NCBI RefSeq assembly: GCF_014839835.1
Contig: NC_071623.1
Coordinates: 22,134,314 to 22,198,313 of the forward strand
DNA from: Dryobates pubescens
Lineage: Eukaryota; Chordata; Aves; Piciformes; Picidae
Length of the DNA stretch: 64,000 nt
Reading direction: 5' to 3'
The position numbers and the translations under genes are program-made. The notes under the pieces are model-generated. The model did not search any database. It saw only the letters and a program-made list of their open reading frames with translations, and was not told the origin of the DNA. Of the stretch, positions 33,246 through 52,500 are shown one piece after another (position 1 is the stretch's first letter; each line of letters starts with the position of its first letter).

Positions 33246-34539
33246 GGTGGAAAGAGTGGTAGGAAGGGACTAGAGAGGAGCAAGTTGAGTAGGGGGAAAG
33301 CAAACTCTAATGTTTCCAGACAAGGGTGAGAAGATGCTGGCACATGTGTTAACAGTAGGCACATACAAATTGGTTATGACCAGCAAGGCAAGAGTTTTGC
33401 TACAAACATTTTCTTCATGGTGTGGTTCCGAGCATCACAAGTAAGAAACATCTGTTCCTACTGATCCTTTCTGCAGTGGATGGCATCTTCTCTGGGCCAG
33501 GTAAAGTGAGAAAGGAGGAATTTCAAAAGACCATCTTACCTTCAGACTTGGTGGAACACAGTGATCATGTAAAACTGAAAAGAAAAATAGCTGAGAAGAA
33601 GAGGGCCTTGGAGTACAACTTTTGAGTGGGATTTCACAGGGCCACAGCTTAACTGTCTTTTAACAAGAAACCTGAATGCTGCTGCCATTTGCTTGTACCC
33701 TTATATGCCTTTCTCAGAGTGCTTCTTTTCTTACTTGGTGCCCCATATTTCTCTTCTTTGAAATGCCTTCCTCTTTTGTTTATCCTGTTCCACTTGATTT
33801 CTCCTTCTCACTTTTCAGATTGATTCTGTACTATTCCCTCTTTCCAGAGTGTGACTTTTCAAGACTAATCATTTTCCTAACTTCAGTACTTAATTCAATT
33901 ACAGCCTTTTCCATTAGTATCTCTGAAATCTTGACATCAGAGCTTTTATAATAGGCAACAGTCTGTATTTTATCGGAAGATGGTTCTCTTTAAAGGTGCT
34001 TCTGGTGCTAGTACGTCTCTCTTTCCAATGCTTTGGCAAGAAATAGGCCAAAAAAACAGGAGAACTGAACCCTGTATGTGAAAAGAATGAATATAATCCG
34101 CCTAAGAGCCAAAACTTTTTGTTTGGTAAGTTTTGGGCAACGTTCAAAACCGCATCACAAGCAGACAACTGTTCATGTCTGTTGTCCAGCCATAATATGT
34201 AGAAACGCTCTTCCTTCTCCCTGGCCGTGGCAGGTGTGGAGGAATTGTGGGGTGAGTAGTGCCAGTTAGGTCTCCCAGCTGGCTTGGCCCCAGCCTCTGC
34301 CAGCTCACTGCGTGTGAGAAATGGGAATGTGGCAGGCAAGAATGCGAACATCAGCAGGCTGCTAATGAGGGTGGCATACAGGTGGAGCAATTACTTCTTG
34401 GGCTGTGTTAAAGCTGGCTGGGAAATGAGGTGAAGGCAGGAAGAAATAATTCAGATGACTCTTTGCGGACAGTTGGAGGAGCACGGGATTGCTTATTAGT
34501 TCAGTTTGTACTGAGGCATAGGGCTGAGGTGTAACGACA

Positions 34540-35530
34540 CCTAGTGAAGCGTGGGAGCTGCTTGAGCAACGCGAAGGTAAGCCACGCTGTACACTACTGG
34601 TGGGACGCTGCAAGGCGACCCGAGCGAAGCGTTTGGGGAGGCGACTGTAAACTGGCAAGACACAAACAGCCGCCGCTGGGAGGGCAGAAGAGAGGAGCGG
34701 GGCGGAGTGAGCCAAGCCGCGCCCCGCTCCACAGCGTCCTCCCCGCCCAGGAAGGAAAAGGGCGGAGCTTGCTCCGGCCTCCTCTGCAGTCTGTCGCTCC
34801 AGGCTCTGGCGTGGGCTGTGGCACCGGCCAATAGTGGCGCCCCGTCCTTACCCAGCCTCCTGTGACGTGCATCACTAGCTCCCGATTGGCGTGCGGCCAC
34901 ATCGCTCGCGAGTCCCCGGTCTCCGCAGGCGGAAGAGTCTCGCCCAGGACCGGGGGTACGTGCGGTCGTTGTTTTCCTGCCGCGCCGCTGGCGCCGGTGT
35001 GGGTGGGAGGCGGTGGAGCCGGGGGCTCGCTCTCTCGCGCGCGCGCTGGAGATGAGGGCGGCCGCGGCGGGGGCGCTGTGGGAGGGCAGCGCGGAACAAC
35101 CGTTTCGGCGGCAGCGTGCGCGTGCCTCCCCCGGCCATCGGTCCTCGCGCGCCCCGGAACCGCCTCCTTTCGTCCCTCCTCGCTGAGGCGCGGGGGACCT
35201 TCCGCTGCCCCCTCCGCCCAGGGGACCAGCGGCTCGTCCCTCCACTCGCGCTCGCAGTCTGGGACGGCCCTGTCGGTCCCGGCCCGGTGCCCGGGGCTCC
35301 CACGTACCCCTCGGTGCTGGCCTAGGGCAGCGTGGAGAGGCCTTTCTCACCTCGCGCTTTGGGACCGGGACTATCCTGCCGCGTTCCTCTGCCTCTCACG
35401 CCGGCGCCGTGACCTTTTGTCGGGGCGCGGCCTCAGCCGCTGGGAGTTGGGGGCCTGTCTTCGGGTGCCGGAGTGGCCGAGGGGCAGCAGGGCTTGTCTC
35501 TTCCCGCCGCAGGGTTACGGTCAGGTCCTT
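34540..35530 (+). promoter_or_regulatory. TMEM50B: CpG-island promoter and probable first exon of TMEM50B
   Basis: About 1 kb of very CpG-rich DNA. Between 34820 and 34900 it has a CCAAT box (GGCCAATAG near 34828), a CRE-like TGACGTG near 34862 and an inverted CCAAT (GATTGGC near 34884), a typical NF-Y/CREB housekeeping promoter. A donor GGGG|GTACGTG after 34955 could close a non-coding first exon starting around 34910-34930. Several long frames here on both strands are by-products of GC richness and are not called. Confidence 0.65.
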
Positions 35531-37054
35531 CTCAGCTGGCATAATCCACATCCTGGAAAGGGAGCAGTGGTACTGAGCAGAATGTTCGAACCCCGTAGAT
35601 GAAATCTAAACCAAATGCCTTATTTTTTCTAAGTAACGCTGCCCTCAGCATAGTGATTGCTGTCAGGACTTTGATTGCAGCGTTGGGATTCTACCTCATC
35701 TTGCCCCGTCATGGCTTGAGACCATTAAATAAATACTGATGCATATGGTCTGCTATTACGAACAAAAATAGGCCTGTGGTCAATTGCAGAATTGATCTTT
35801 TATTCTTCCTCTCTCAAGTCTTTAAACTTTAATAACATTGTTAATGAATCAATGCTGTAGATAGCATTCACATTGCTCTGAGCATCACAGATTTGTGGAA
35901 GGTGATTACCTGGGTAATAATTTTGCCACACAGCCTTATGTTTTTATTTGAATTTGTATAAAAGTTCCTTTCTGTCCTCCTCTTGTCTTTGTATAGCACT
36001 TAAAAACTAGACAGTGTAGTACAGTGCTGTGATGTATGGGGAATGAGAAGTGAAACTGCATGTAATTACCAAAATGAGTGAGTGGTCTGAAGATCCCCCT
36101 TAAAAAAATTCAGTGACCTGAATAGAAAATATTCACATAAGCTTCTTACAGTGAACATGCCAAATGCATTTTCATAGTATGTGCATAAAGGGAAAAGTAT
36201 GTGGCTTAAAGCATATTCTGATTGATTAGTTGAGGAAGGTACTGTCATCTTTGAGGAAAGCAGGCTTTTCTTCTTGGCCTTATATTTCTTCTCTTTCCCT
36301 GTCTTTCTTCTCGGGAAATGGGAGGATATGCATTCTTTGCTAAGCCTGATGATATTCCGGGGCCCCTGCACAGCTTGAGGCGGTTTTCTGTTTGTATTTT
36401 CTTGCAACTACTTTTAATACTTTATTCAAGTGAAATCAGTTCATTGTGGGAGAAGAAGACTGATTTTTTCAGATGAAAATTTTAAATTCTTGTGTTTTCA
36501 CTTGATTTCTCTGAGTAATAGGCTGGTTGTTTTAACCCGAGTGCTGGTGTTCACCGAGTATTGTTTTTACAGCAAGTATAGCTGCCTTCAGTCACCCGTT
36601 TGTTCTTGCAAGTGTTCTTGTGTTTCTGTTTGTTGGGCATGAGAGAGAAATGTTTCCTAAGAACAGTGGGAGAACCTGTCTGGCCTTGGAAAAGGGGAGG
36701 AGGCAGATTGTAGGAAGGACGTTGAAGGACAGATAATGCAAGGGGTTGTTTTACTTGTTTCCTTGCTGTGAAGTATGTGGCTATAAAAGTTTAAAGCAAG
36801 AGAGTGAATTTTGTACCTTTATTCAGGTAAGAAAGTCCAGCTGAAAGCATCTGTCTTCATCAGGTTTTTTTTATCTGTAGTAGGATATAATTGGGCTAAA
36901 CCCTATGTATGTGTCCATATTTACCCATACGAGGATAAACTTCAGCTCTTGTGGCCTTAGTGGAGGCTCAGCTTCACAATATCACTGGTCTTTCACAGTT
37001 GAAGCATAGCATATTTTCTTCCATTTTTGGTAGGGGTGCTGAGAGCTACATTCA

Positions 37055-37830
37055 CATGAAGCGTTGTCATAGACTGAAGGAATGGTTTGGGTTCAAAGCT
37101 CATCTAGTTCCAATTCTCCTGCCATGGGCAGGGACATCATTCGCTAGCCCCAGCCAATCTGACCTTGAGCATTTTCAGTGGTGGGACACCCACAACTTTC
37201 CTGAGCAACATTTTCAGTGTCTCCTCACTGTAAGCATAAATTTGTTTCCCTTACATCCCATCTGTACCTGCCTTCTTTCAGTCCTTCTGCTACAGGCCCT
37301 GGCAAAAACTCTCTCCATCTTTCTGATAAGCTGCCTTTGTGTACTGAAAGGCTACAATAAGGTTTCCCTGGAGCCTTCATTCTCCAGGCTGAACAACTCA
37401 AAACTCTCAGCTTTTCCTAACAGGAGAGATGTTCCAGCCTTCCCACATGGAAGGCCCCAATCTTTGTGGCCCATCTCTGGGCTGATTCTAGGCAACTCCA
37501 TAGCTGAACAGAGTACTTCAGCTGGGGTCTCAGGGGAGCAGAGCAAATCAGGAAAGTAGCTTCCCTTGACATGCTCATTGTTGTGCAGCCCGGGTTACAG
37601 CTGGCTTTCTGAAGTGCAGTTGTGCATTGCCAGCTCTTGTCCTTTTTTTCCACAGGGCTGCTCTCGTTCCATGTGTCCCCAAGTCTGTACTGATATTGAG
37701 GATTGTCTCAGTGCAGGGTTTGCATGGGCTTTCTCCTTAAGCCTGTTAAGGTCCCTTTGGAGGGCATTCTTCTGGCATGTCAGTGTACTTTTTCCCTCTA
37801 GCATATTGAAACCAGTACTGCATAACAGCT
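37055..37830 (-). mobile_element. CR1 LINE fragment, antisense, old
   Basis: Contains CATCTAGTTCCAATTCTCCT, GCCATGGGCAGGGACATCAT and CTGAGCAACATTTTCAGTGT, then a longer inward segment up to about 37830. Substantial divergence indicates an older copy. It explains the 202-codon plus-strand frame that overlaps it. Confidence 0.75.
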
Positions 37831-39354
37831 AGGTGTTCAGTTAAGAGCTTGTTTAATTAACAACAGGCCAACCTGACACTTGACTTGGCTCTGTGCTGTC
37901 TGTCCTTCCAGTATGATCAGCACTGTGCATACCTTTTAAATGAGAGTACAGCAGAGTTGCTGGTTGAACTTCAGTTTAGGTGGATGAAATGTTTTGACAT
38001 CCCTGCAGTCTACTTCCCCATATCACTTTTTATGGAGACCCCGCAGCCCTTTTATGTTGAAGCCTCTACATGTAGGTGCCTTCAGTTAGGTGTGCATTTG
38101 ATCAGAAATAGAATTGGCCTCTCAGAGAGAGGGGTGCCCACACACTGGTCACAGAATGTACATGCTCTCAGTAATGTTGAAAGAAGTGGTGTACCACTGC
38201 TTTGTAGTCATCTGTCTTTGAAGTCTGTACGCTATGTCATTAGTGACAGGAATGTTTCATTTTACTGTTAGGTGGGGCTCTTCTGAAATAACCTCTGTGA
38301 AAGATTCCTTTGCAGAATTCTGAATGACATCTGTTTATGTTTAGCTAATTTTAGAAAAGGGGCAGCCTCATTCACACCTCTGTTTACTGAGGATGGTATC
38401 CTTGTGTGCCTGCTCTCCACTGAGCCTTCCTTGTGAAATCAGTGCTGGTTTCTGGCATGGGACATGTGCAGAAATAATTCTAGACTATTTGCCTGTGTTC
38501 TGTTCCAAGTTCGATGCACAGTATTTCTCCACGTTTATTAACTTACTCCAGAGAGGGGATTAGAGGAAGTGGAGACTTCTGTCATCAGTTACTGGTATTT
38601 GCTTTAGAAAGACCACCAGCAGATGGTAGTTAATCTATTCACATTATATAGGGTGCTTCTCTCCTCCTGAGTAGAGAGGTAAGATTAATACTGTCTCACA
38701 AACCTGCACTTTTCTTTAAGTGCCAAAACTATGATTTCTGATAAAATAGCAGGCTTTGGCAGAAGGTTGCCCTGTATTATAGAAGGTATATGTATATATA
38801 AAAGTAAATTAACTTTTTCTACTCTTCCTCTCTTCACTGATTTGTCACTAATGCAGTTGTGAAAACTCCATTTGATATCCAATACAACTGACTGCAGAGA
38901 GAGGTTTTGGCTCAGATTTGTAAAGTGGGAAAACGCTTCTGTTTTGTCACCCAGCATTTCAAAAATGCCTAATAATTAGGAGAGAGGTTTGTGCAACGTG
39001 TGGCATCCATAACTGTTATCAGTACTGACTTTGTGAAGTTGAAAGAAGTTTTGCTAGGATGAATGCTAGTCAGTTTTTTGATTGGAAGTTGGCTTAATTA
39101 TATTAGCTAATAAACCAAACTATCTGTCCTCTTCAAATAACAAAAAGGACTCTCTTCTTTTCATTTTGTTTCAGCCTTTTGGAACCAGAGCAATTTTACA
39201 GAAGCAATAAGATTTCTTTCATTAAGTCATGCAAGAATTTAACAGTCTATGTCTTAAGTAGCACAGAAGGGTATACCTGAAATAATTTTTTCCACTGGCT
39301 TTTTTTGACCTGCTTTCTGAATTAGAGCCAAACTTTACATCATGCTTGAAGCAA

Positions 39355-39546
39355 GTGTAGAATTTCTCTGTGTAGAATTTCTTCCTAACCTCCAGCCTAA
39401 ACCTCCCCTGGTGCAGCTTGAGACTGTGTCCTCTTGTTCTGGTGCTGGTTACCTGGGAGAAGAGACCAACCTCCTCCTGTCTACAATCTCCCTTCAGGCA
39501 GTTGTAGAGAGCAATAAGGTCTCCCCTGAGCCTCCTTCTCTCCAGA
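39355..39546 (-). mobile_element. CR1 LINE internal fragment, antisense
   Basis: Runs from TTCTTCCTAACCTCCAGCCT through GGTGCAGCTTGAGACTGTGT to CTCCCCTGAGCCTCCTTCTC. Both CR1 ends are missing. It is in the first intron of TMEM50B. Confidence 0.8.
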
Positions 39547-40099
39547 CTTACTCCCTTTTACTCTGTTAGGAGCGCTCTATATTATCTATCTGAAAATATT
39601 GGTATCTTAAACAAGATTCCTTGCCCTGACTGAAAGACCAAGTTCTGGTCTGCATATGGAGTCTTGGTGTGTGTTAATTTTTTTTTAACTGCTAATGCCA
39701 GAGAGAGGATTTTGGCTTGAAGATGAAGCTTTGATTTAAAGAGTCGCTTTTTCACTTGCTTTTGTTTTTGTTCCACACAAACAGTGTATACCATTTAATT
39801 TATTTTCTGTTTTACATATGATGATTTATATATAATACATAAAGGCTTGGGTTGTGTGAGGGTTTAGTTTTGTAATTCTGTTTGTAAGCTAGTGTGTGTT
39901 TGGTTTTAATTACAGCTCAATATAGAATCTGTAGCGTGTATGGAATGCTTCATTCTGCAAAAGCAAAACAAAATGCCAAATAGATTGTGAGAATGAGAAT
40001 TGGCAAACATCTGAAGGTTTTGCAACTTTGTAGTAAATGCATCTTTGACTGTGTTTCAGGATTTAGGACACAGCTGTTCATGGAAAAATTAATGTATAA

Positions 40100-46247
<6,148 letters not shown>

Positions 46248-47810
46248 GAGATCACAAATAGCATTGTCTGTTCCACGGTGGTTATGTCGTACTATGTATG
46301 TAGATATATATACATTTATTTGTTCTTGTTTTGCTTTCTAGACTGAACTGAGACAAATTACAGTCTCTGTAATAAGCTCCCTCTTTTCACAGGACAGATT
46401 TGTGAATATGTATATATGACTGTATATATCTTAACAAGGGAATGTCAGGCTTCCTTTCTGAAATCTTGAGGCAAATTTCTTCAAGTACATGGCTTTCCAT
46501 CAACTCCTAAGAGCTGATCTTCCAGACCCTCACATGTCAGAACCTTCAGCAGGACTCTTTGTGATCAAGCAGAATAACAACCTGTACCCTGTAAACGGGG
46601 TCATTACTTTTATGTATAGGTGAACTACAGCCAGTTGTGCAAGGGCTGCCTGTGTAACCTGAAGGAGCAGTCAGCAGGTGGAAGTGACCCAGCTAAGCCT
46701 GTCTTTAATGAGGGTAAATTCTATTGTATGCTGGGACAAGAGCTGATTTTAACAATTTTATGTAACTCATCAGAAAAATACAAAGTAGCTGGGTTTAGTT
46801 TGGGGGTTTGTGTTTGTTGTTGTTTTTTTTTCCTGTAAAAGATTCTGAGCTTTTTTAAACAAGGCCCTACGTTAAGCAGGTTTTGCATGGTAAAGCAAAC
46901 TGATCCTGACTCAACAGCTGTAGCACAAATTCCATTTGGTAGCACCACAGTTCTTAGATTTCCAGTGCTGTTCAGTATAATGCATACCAATTAGTGTTCA
47001 ATGTATTTACAAGTATTGGAATTAAAAAACCCCCCAAACCAACATACTGATGCCACTCATACTTAAGGATTACAAGGAATAAATGAGAGTCAGGCTAACA
47101 TCTTTAGGCTAGCATTTTTTTGCTTCAGGGGAAGCTTTTTGCTGATCAATGGTTAGCCTGCTACCTTCTCTGTTCAAAAGGTGAGCATTTCACATGGGGA
47201 TATAGCAGAGCTATTTATTGCTCATAATCTTACATTGAAATAATTGCCAGTTTTAGGACTGCCATTTGTCCCACTTAAAGTGTATTTATCTCCTCAATTT
47301 CCTGGGCACTTTTTGGGAATGCTTCCATTACTGAAATCCAGTTTCCTGTAGCTGGAGAACACAGAAAAGGAGGAACAATCATGTTTTATAGCTTTGGACT
47401 GATCTTGTAGGTTCATCTTGCTGTTGGTGATGACTTTATCTTAGGAGTTCTGTGTTTTTTAAAGCATTTTGAATCTTATCTGGTGTCTAAAGGCTTTTAT
47501 AACTTCCCATGTATCAAGATTGCTGACCAAATGGCATTGAACTGCAGAATGTAACTTCGGTGCATAGTTACTGTATCCTGTTAGTCATCTAATTGCTCCC
47601 TTGTGGGAATTGCTCCAGTGGACAGAATATGAAGCAAATACTGCAGCTGAAATTGTGCTACTGGCTAGACTAACTGCATCCTGCTGTCACTGTCCTGCAG
47701 TGAGTTGTGATATATTCACTGGTGTCAATCATAGCTTTGTACATAAGTTGTCTGTTTGGTTGTAAGTTCAGAAAACTGCAATAAAACTTTATCTTACGTT
47801 CTCAAACTAG
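46248..47810 (+). terminator. TMEM50B: TMEM50B 3'UTR with poly(A) signal
   Basis: Sequence after the TGA stop contains a consensus AATAAA at 47780-47785 (GCAATAAAAC), which would give a 3'UTR of about 1.55 kb. No interspersed repeat or competing gene is seen within it. Confidence 0.65.
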
Positions 47811-48934
47811 TGAGCTTCTTGAGGTAATTGCAGGGTAGTGCTCAGTGGCTCAAGTAGTACTTGAGACCTTCATAGGAGTCTTACAGCGGCTCAGTCAAAC
47901 CAAGGCTTTGTTTTCAGGTCTGTCAGTTTCTTGCTTAGGAACTTAGAAATGTTTGCTGGCTTTTTTCACTGTGAGGAACAACTGTGGCCTACAAGTAAGC
48001 CTATTTATGGTATGGTGCACATGACCCTTGAGCAGCACAAGCCAAGTGTTTGACACTGGAAGAACTCTTCCAGGATGTTTTAATGCAAGGTCCCAGTTAA
48101 AAGACACTTTTCTTAAGAGCAAGGTAAGAGCTTCTTTCTGAGGTTACTTGCATTTTCTACCATGTTTGGGTTTTTGCAGTTATTTCTTGGTCATGTTCTA
48201 TACAGCTTTGAGTATGTGTCTTTTCTGGTAGCTGACAGAAGAACCATGAGACCCATTCAGGCTTCATTCAGAATAGCCTAAGGTCCACTTAACACCACAC
48301 ACAGTTTAAGCTCAGGCTAAGATGTCTCCCTTGGCCTGCTGCAGTTGGCGGTTGTGATGGTGGGAGTGACTAAGGATCACTTCCAACAAGAGAGTTTTAA
48401 CTTCGGCCTATTTGTGTAACTGTGCCAGTGTAGTAACAACTCTCTCCAACAGATGTCAGGGTAGTGCTTATCCAGGAAGTTGTGTGCTGTGTAGCTAAAC
48501 GTTCATTTTAATTGCCTTCTTATTTATGTCCTCTGTTCCTTTGAGCCTGTGGTTCTTCCTGTTTTTACAGCACACTATATAAAAATAACATGGATGAACT
48601 TCAAAGCAGGTATGGTGCAGTTCAGGGCTGACTTGAAAATTCTTACCAGCATGACTAAGTCTTCAGCTTAACAATATTGTCTTGGCATATTGCCTCATTA
48701 CAAGCAATTAGATTAGCCTTATGAGGAAACAATCTTGCAAAGCCTTAGGGAAAAAAAATTCCTGAAAGAGGTGGCAGAGCATTGCCTCAGATAACCCACA
48801 GGTTCATTAACAGACCGAAGCAACTCAAAGAAATAATTTGCAAATAAGCAAACATATTTCTTCCTTTTTTTTCCCCTCAACCAACTGGTATCAAACTCAG
48901 GAAAAATGTTAAATAAATCCAAACTCTTTTGTAT

Positions 48935-49592
48935 AGAAATGGTTCACTTGTGCTTTATTAGCTACCATCCAGACCCCCCAGGATTGTGATGTGTGACTTG
49001 TCTTCTGCTTCTATGTTAAAGGACTCAAAAGACAATGCTTAGTGAGCTTGTCCTTTTTAGGACTGATCTGATAGTCAACAAGAGATTTTAGTGTCTGATA
49101 ATCACCGATGCATGTTGTATAAATCCTGAGCAAAATGATTTAAACCTTGGGTTTGCTGTGAAGAACGACTGTCCTGATGCAGGCGCAGAAGATTAATGCT
49201 TCTCATGAACGTGTTAGGAGGCCGGTAGGAAGAGGTCTTTCTTAGAGCAGTTCTTTGCACAGGTTTGTGATGCTGGAGAGAACTAAGTGAATTTTCTTTT
49301 TAGACTGCCGTTTTTATCTGGAGGGAAGAAGCTAACACCTGTCTTTCTTTAGGCAACTTAGTGTTCATTTCTCTTTCACAGTTTGGCTTTCAGTCTGTTG
49401 CAGAACACAGCAGAAGCCATGTCAACAAAGGCTCAGGGTTCACATGATTCCCTGAAAGCAGCATCTTGCTCAGCATTTCTCAGTGGCTGCGTTTTGTCCA
49501 GAGCAGTCTTTCCTGCCAGCAGCCACTCAGCATTGTTCATGGGCATAAGCCCCTTCAAAGACTTGGTGCAGGCACTCTCACTGGGCCACCAC
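48935..49592 (-). terminator. IFNGR2: IFNGR2 3'UTR with poly(A) signal
   Basis: Downstream of the minus-strand TAA (49593-49595) a consensus AATAAA lies at 48959-48954, giving a 3'UTR of about 650 bases. It faces the TMEM50B poly(A) site, with about 1.1 kb between the two 3' ends. Confidence 0.65.
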
Positions 49593-52500
49593 TTAAGTTA
49601 CTTCACCGTCGTGGGAGATGCTGCATAAATGAGCTTGACCATCCAAGGTCTGGCTTCCTTCTTCAAAACATACAACAGATAAGGAATCATGGGGATCATC
49701 CTCGGCACAATTGTCCAACACTTCTAAAACTGGCATGCTAGGGTCCTTCAAATACTGGGAAAAAAAGCCAGAGACAACAGTTTTAAGAATCTATCCACAG
49801 AACAGATGTAGCAGAAATTAGAGATTAGACAAATTGTTTCAGACCAACATTCACAGTAAGGGCTGCTAAAGGCATATTCTGTTCTGGACTTCCTTGAAAC
49901 TACATTGAACACCTTATTTCTGTGGGGACAAACCCCTACCAAACAACAAATCAATCATGCAAATACACATTAAAATGAGTTCAGCTTGCATTCCTGCTTA
50001 TTTTTCGGTTTTGTTTTTTTTTTTCCATAGTAGGTTTTGGCTCATACTCTTCTCATGGCAGTTCAAGCAAATTTCAGCCAGTTAAGAACAAACCATAGGA
50101 GAAAACACTTCTTTATTACAGTGATAGGGACATGCTCTCCAACTGAGGGAGCTGGCAACTGACAGCTTGCCTAAGTCAATGCTAGAGGAAACAAGATCAA
50201 ATTTGGATCCTGGTTTATTGGATGTCAGACTTGCATCTGTTACAGTTGACAGAAAGCTCCAGTGGCATTCTTGTGGTTACTTTTTGCTTTGACTTACCCT
50301 CTCCTCCCCTTTCCTCCAAAATCAGCCTTACAATGAATAAAAGAATAGAGCATTAAACCAAAAAAACCTCATCCAGAGAAAATACTTCTTGTTCCTCCTG
50401 CCCCCTCTACATACTCTCACTATCATTAAGCTGATCTTGTGATCCTGATCACAAGGAAGTGGAGCCATCTAAAAAGGTAATCTGTCATTAAATACTTTTT
50501 CCTTTTTTTTTGGAAATCACAGACAAAAGCCTGCAACACAGATGCCTTCATATTGTTGAAAGACTGACGTAGCTTGGAGTTGTACTCAAAAGCTTGCTCT
50601 GTACTGTAGGAGGTGTCAATCTGAGATGTCTGTTATGAAACCTTAGTTTCAGTTGAGGCACCATTTTCTCTGTAATCATGACAATCAAGAGGATTTTTTA
50701 ATCCAGGTGTATTTGAAAAGAAAGTGTTTCATATGGGAAGCTCCAAGGCATCCACTTTAGCAAACTGCTGTGGCTTTCCTGTGTGAAGGTATTTCTGCAG
50801 CAGACCCCAGATGCTGGAAGCTGAGATCCTTCTGTAAAAGAAGGAAATGTGTGATTCTTCTGAAAATCAGGAGGAGTACCTACAAGGCTGCCTTAAAACA
50901 ATGAGTACTCCGTACTCGTGGAAAGTGTTTGAAAAGGAGAATCCTCAGGCTGGTTGGTCCCTTTTAGAAAGAGACATTAAAACATTCAGCATAATCACTG
51001 ATTTTCCTTCATTTCTTATTAGTGTTTTGCCTCAAACACTTCTGTGTGAGCCTAGTATCTACTTCTGATGTATGTTTCCAGATTAATACAATTACTCCAG
51101 ACCACATGAGGGTGAAACTCTGTTCTTGCACGTCCTTTGCATGAAATGCTGCACTATTTTAGTATACTGCACAAGGATTAAGTGTGAGATGCACTTCGCT
51201 TGACAGGCAACACAGCTGTCTCCACTGAGCCCCTGTGAGATGGTAGCTGAGGTAGCAGAAGAGAAAAACCAATGTACTGAGAGCTCCACAGAAAGTCTGG
51301 GTTCATTCACCCATGCCTCTCTATAAATCTGCAAAAACAGCTCCACAATCACAGAACTACCACATAGAATGGATTACTCTGACAGGCAGAAGAAACACAC
51401 CTTAAAGAGCTGCAAACAAATACAAGCTTTAAAAGATAATACTGAATGTATGCTGAACATTTAAGTCAAGAACTTTGCCTAAAATACAACTTCCTGTTTA
51501 AGTTCTTCAAAAGAGGAAGATGAACACCACTGAAACAATGTCATTTAGTACAGGAATGCGTGAGCTACAAGGAGAAAAAAGTTCCAGGATGACTTTTTCC
51601 ATCCAAGTATTGCTGAAATTATAGGTGGGGAAAAAAAAAGCCCAGGAACATTCCCTTAAGTAGTCTGTAAGTCCTCAAGTCAGTCTTTGCTCCTATGCTT
51701 TTCCATATTTCATTTCTTATCAGAGACCTAGGTCCCCAGTTCAGATTTTGCTTCAAGTGAGGAACTGTTTCAGGCCTGATGACAGATAAGCAAACAAAAG
51801 GGCAGACAAGAGGTAGTCAGGAGACAAACTCTTGTTCTGGTTTCATAACAGGATTCTAGTAGCGTTTTTATCTCAGGGCAGAGTAAAAAGCCCAGTTCAG
51901 TTGAGTAAAAGGAATAAAGTGAGAGATCATACATGAGAAAAGTAACAGTTGACACTAACTCAGTTATTTGTATCTAATTCTGTTACACAGCTAACTTAAG
52001 TGATATTCAAAGATGATCAGGCTTTTACAGGGGGAGGGGGAGAGAAAAATCAAACGTCTACACATACCTCTTGGAAGTGTGCTGGGATTTCTAAAGGCGG
52101 CTGACTCCAATATTTGATTGTTTTGCGGTGTCGCCACAGAAGAAACAAACCGACTGATACAGACAGCAACACAAAGACAAATATTAGTACAATATATCCT
52201 GCTCTAGTTGCCTCTGAAAAAGAAAAAAAGGGGGAAAAAAGGTAAGAATCACCCATACATATCTATCTATATGGTAGGTTCATATTTATACATCATCAAA
52301 TACAAAACAATACACAGCAAGCCTATTGTACTTGGTAATCAAAGTATAATTTCCAAGGCTAAGATGACAACCCTGTAGATGCACTCTGAAACATCTCTCT
52401 TCAGAAGTAGCTTATTTTGTGATGCCTTGTGGAAGTCACCAGCTCCTAGGAGCTTCTGCTCCATAATCATGCAGCCTAAGGCAAGCTTCCACTTGACGTG

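Larger units (their letters stand above)
29721..34530. other. Intergenic region between DNAJC28 and TMEM50B
   Basis: Contents recognised: a CR1 fragment at 31022-31530, an AT palindrome at 32145-32178 and a short GT repeat near 33222-33240. Open frames at 33422-33625 (plus, 67 codons) and 33914-34390 (minus, 158 codons) resemble no family I know and lack supporting promoter or splice context. The rest shows no feature. Confidence 0.5.
35531..40059 (+). other. First intron of TMEM50B (approximate 5' edge)
   Basis: About 4.5-5 kb upstream of the start-codon exon. It holds two antisense CR1 fragments (37055-37830 and 39355-39546, listed separately). The remaining sequence is AT-rich, with no coding exon matching TMEM50B and no RNA gene seen. 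The 202-codon frame at 36951-37559 lies largely inside CR1. Confidence 0.5.

Noticed and set aside
33422-33625. 67-codon frame with a Lys/Arg-rich end as a possible exon
   Set aside because: No splice context or family match; too short to support.
34541-35602. Long frames of 246-269 codons on both strands near 34.5-35.6 kb
   Set aside because: They overlap each other inside a CpG island, where stop codons are rare, and show low-complexity Arg/Gly/Pro/Ala composition with no domain.
36951-37559. 202-codon plus-strand frame
   Set aside because: It lies mostly within an antisense CR1 fragment and has no homology to host proteins that I recognise.
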